From a virus, in IMG/VR virus record IMGVR_UViG_3300027649_000291, positions 1 to 38,592 of that record: DNA of 38,592 nucleotides; one strand, 5' to 3'. Of the stretch, positions 37,726 through 38,592 are shown piece after piece; the first letter of the stretch is position 1, and the number at the start of each line of letters is the position of its first letter. Both the position numbers and the translations under genes were made by a program. The notes under the pieces were generated by a model, which made no database searches, was not told the DNA's origin, and saw only the letters and a program-made list of their open reading frames with translations.

Positions 37726-38220
37726 GTGGAACCGAAACCCAAGGGAAAGAAACTGAGCGCCCCCCCCGCTCAATCGCCGACGGCGAATCCGTCGCTAAAT
37801 CAAATCACGAAACTCCGCAACCTCCACGCCGCAATCACGGCTAACTGGTTCGCCCAGCAGGAAGTCGAACGGACTGCGGAAGCAATCCTCACGAAGACGG
37901 ACGGCGGTATCCTGATGGACAATCCCAATCGGGAAGTGTGGGAGGATTACTTCTACTCCTGCCGAGACCATCGCCGCCACCTGCGGGGAATGTTAGACCA
38001 ACTGGACTGCACCATCTGGCTGACGGAGAAAACGATGACGGCTAGTGAGGATACATTGCAGGACTGGTATGCGAACGCTACGGCGACGACTAGTTGCGGC
38101 GGACACAAGAAGGGCGAGAGGAATGAGCGGCTGGCAAAAGCCTACCTGTCAGAATTGGAGGGACGGGGACTGCGACCCGACGGACGCAAGGGGTCATTCA
38201 ACGGCGACGGAGCGTCCTGA
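37726..38220 (+). CDS. Unknown protein of cassette 8, GTG start
   Basis: This 164-residue protein begins GTGGAACCGAAACCC (MEPKPKGKKLSAPPAQ). A TTG four codons earlier is possible. A basic/Pro leader of about 25 residues resembles cassette 5 at the nucleotide level. The body is helical (LNQITKLRNLHAAITANWFA, WEDYFYSCRDHRRHLRGMLD, QLDCTIWLTEKTM), with His/Arg-rich stretches and a polar tail. No family is recognised. Terminator 8, a loop variant, follows after 14 nt; no gene is seen beyond it. Confidence 0.55.
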   Translation: MEPKPKGKKLSAPPAQSPTANPSLNQITKLRNLHAAITANWFAQQEVERTAEAILTKTDGGILMDNPNREVWEDYFYSCRDHRRHLRGMLDQLDCTIWLTEKTMTASEDTLQDWYANATATTSCGGHKKGERNERLAKAYLSELEGRGLRPDGRKGSFNGDGAS

Positions 38221-38234
38221 CCAGTCACACCCTA

Positions 38235-38260
38235 GGGGAGCCGCAAGGCTCCCCTTTTTT
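38235..38260 (+). terminator. Cassette terminator 8, GCAA-loop variant
   Basis: Same stem GGGGAGCC / GGCTCCCC (38235-38242 and 38247-38254) but loop GCAA, followed by six T. GCAA is also a GNRA tetraloop, so the single change keeps the loop class. Confidence 0.92.
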
Positions 38261-38531
38261 GTGCCTGCATCCCAGCCGTCAGGCTGACGGCCTGAGCCGT
38301 CCTGAGCCTGAGGCCTGAGGCCTGAGCCGCCCAGCCGCCCACCCCCTCCCCTGAGCCGTCCTGAGCATCGTCGGCGGACGCTCTGCCTGACGCTCCCAGC
38401 CGCCCTGCCGCCCTGCCCCCAGCCTGACCCGTCCAGCCTGTCCCAGCCTCCCTGAGAGCCTCCCAGCCTACCCCCTTGCCTGACCCGTCCCAGCACCCCC
38501 TTTACCCCCGTAAAAGGGCGGAGCCTAGCCG
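38261..38531. other. C-rich low-complexity non-coding region
   Basis: No believable gene lies here. The plus strand is strongly C-biased and built from recurring short words: CCTGAG about eight times, CAGCC seven times and CCTGACCCGTCC-type words. Near its end CCCTTTAC (38498-38505) pairs with GTAAAAGGG (38510-38518) with one bulge. Open frames in this stretch encode only biased low-complexity peptides. Confidence 0.6.

Positions 38532-38592
<61 letters not shown>

Noticed and set aside
34771-38260. Repeated hairpins as a CRISPR array
   Set aside because: Repeats are 20-22 nt with T-runs, and the spacers are whole genes of 230-1200 nt, so they are terminators and not CRISPR repeats.
34771-38260. 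Repeats as integron attC-like sites
   Set aside because: No integrase in the window, and the repeats lack the asymmetric core sites of attC; GNRA loop plus T-run is the terminator form. Functional analogy to cassette exchange is kept only as inference.
38194-38496. 100-codon Gly/Arg/Ser-rich minus-strand frame
   Set aside because: It lies over low-complexity C-rich DNA and terminator 8; the composition simply reflects base bias.

Overview
The window looks like one end of a contig from a tailed double-stranded DNA bacteriophage, most likely with a short (podovirus-type) tail. The evidence is the order portal, small protein, scaffold, SU10/DUF5309-like major capsid protein, head-tail adaptor, long beta-rich tail protein, fibre-like protein, and then three large candidate ejection (internal virion) proteins. 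The host cannot be named. Many starts have no clear Shine-Dalgarno sequence and are instead coupled to the upstream stop (TAATG or ATGA), so the host may rely little on Shine-Dalgarno pairing. I see no integrase, terminase large subunit, DNA or RNA polymerase, obvious endolysin, tRNA or CRISPR array. The portal gene is cut by the left edge.

Layout. (1) 1-25508, plus strand: late genes. The virion structural block runs to 22876 and ends in a 1287-residue LysM protein and a 2460-residue giant protein. The giant protein carries a zincin metalloprotease motif, an ADP-ribosyltransferase-like region of the kind found in phage polyvalent proteins, and a second, degenerate zincin. A lysis region follows (LydA-like holin, then a lipoprotein with C-terminal membrane segments that may be a spanin), interrupted by two AT-rich unknown genes. 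(2) 25432-31333, minus strand: early/middle DNA metabolism genes, tightly overlapping. In transcription order they are a small membrane protein, endonuclease VII, RecE-like exonuclease, HTH replication protein, DnaC-like AAA+ loader, a terminator, an RHH regulator, an ERF annealing protein with an SSB-like C-terminal tip, several small proteins, a calcineurin-like phosphoesterase, an HTH protein and a zinc-ribbon protein. (3) 31334-31385: a divergent control region with a palindrome. (4) 31386-33521, plus strand: small unknown genes led by an HTH protein. (5) 33563-38260, plus strand: eight consecutive unknown genes, each followed 5-14 nt after its stop by the same hairpin terminator (8-9 bp stem, GNRA loop, T-run). 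Some also share leaders and first codons. (6) 38261-38592: C-rich, low-complexity non-coding DNA ending in a run of C.

The most unusual feature is the array of single-gene cassettes closed by a repeated GNRA-loop terminator. It reads as an exchangeable accessory locus. Because the same phage encodes an exonuclease/annealase pair, homologous shuffling of cassettes at the repeats is a plausible but unproven mechanism. The second highlight is the giant multi-enzyme protein, likely ejected with the DNA and acting on host proteins at entry.
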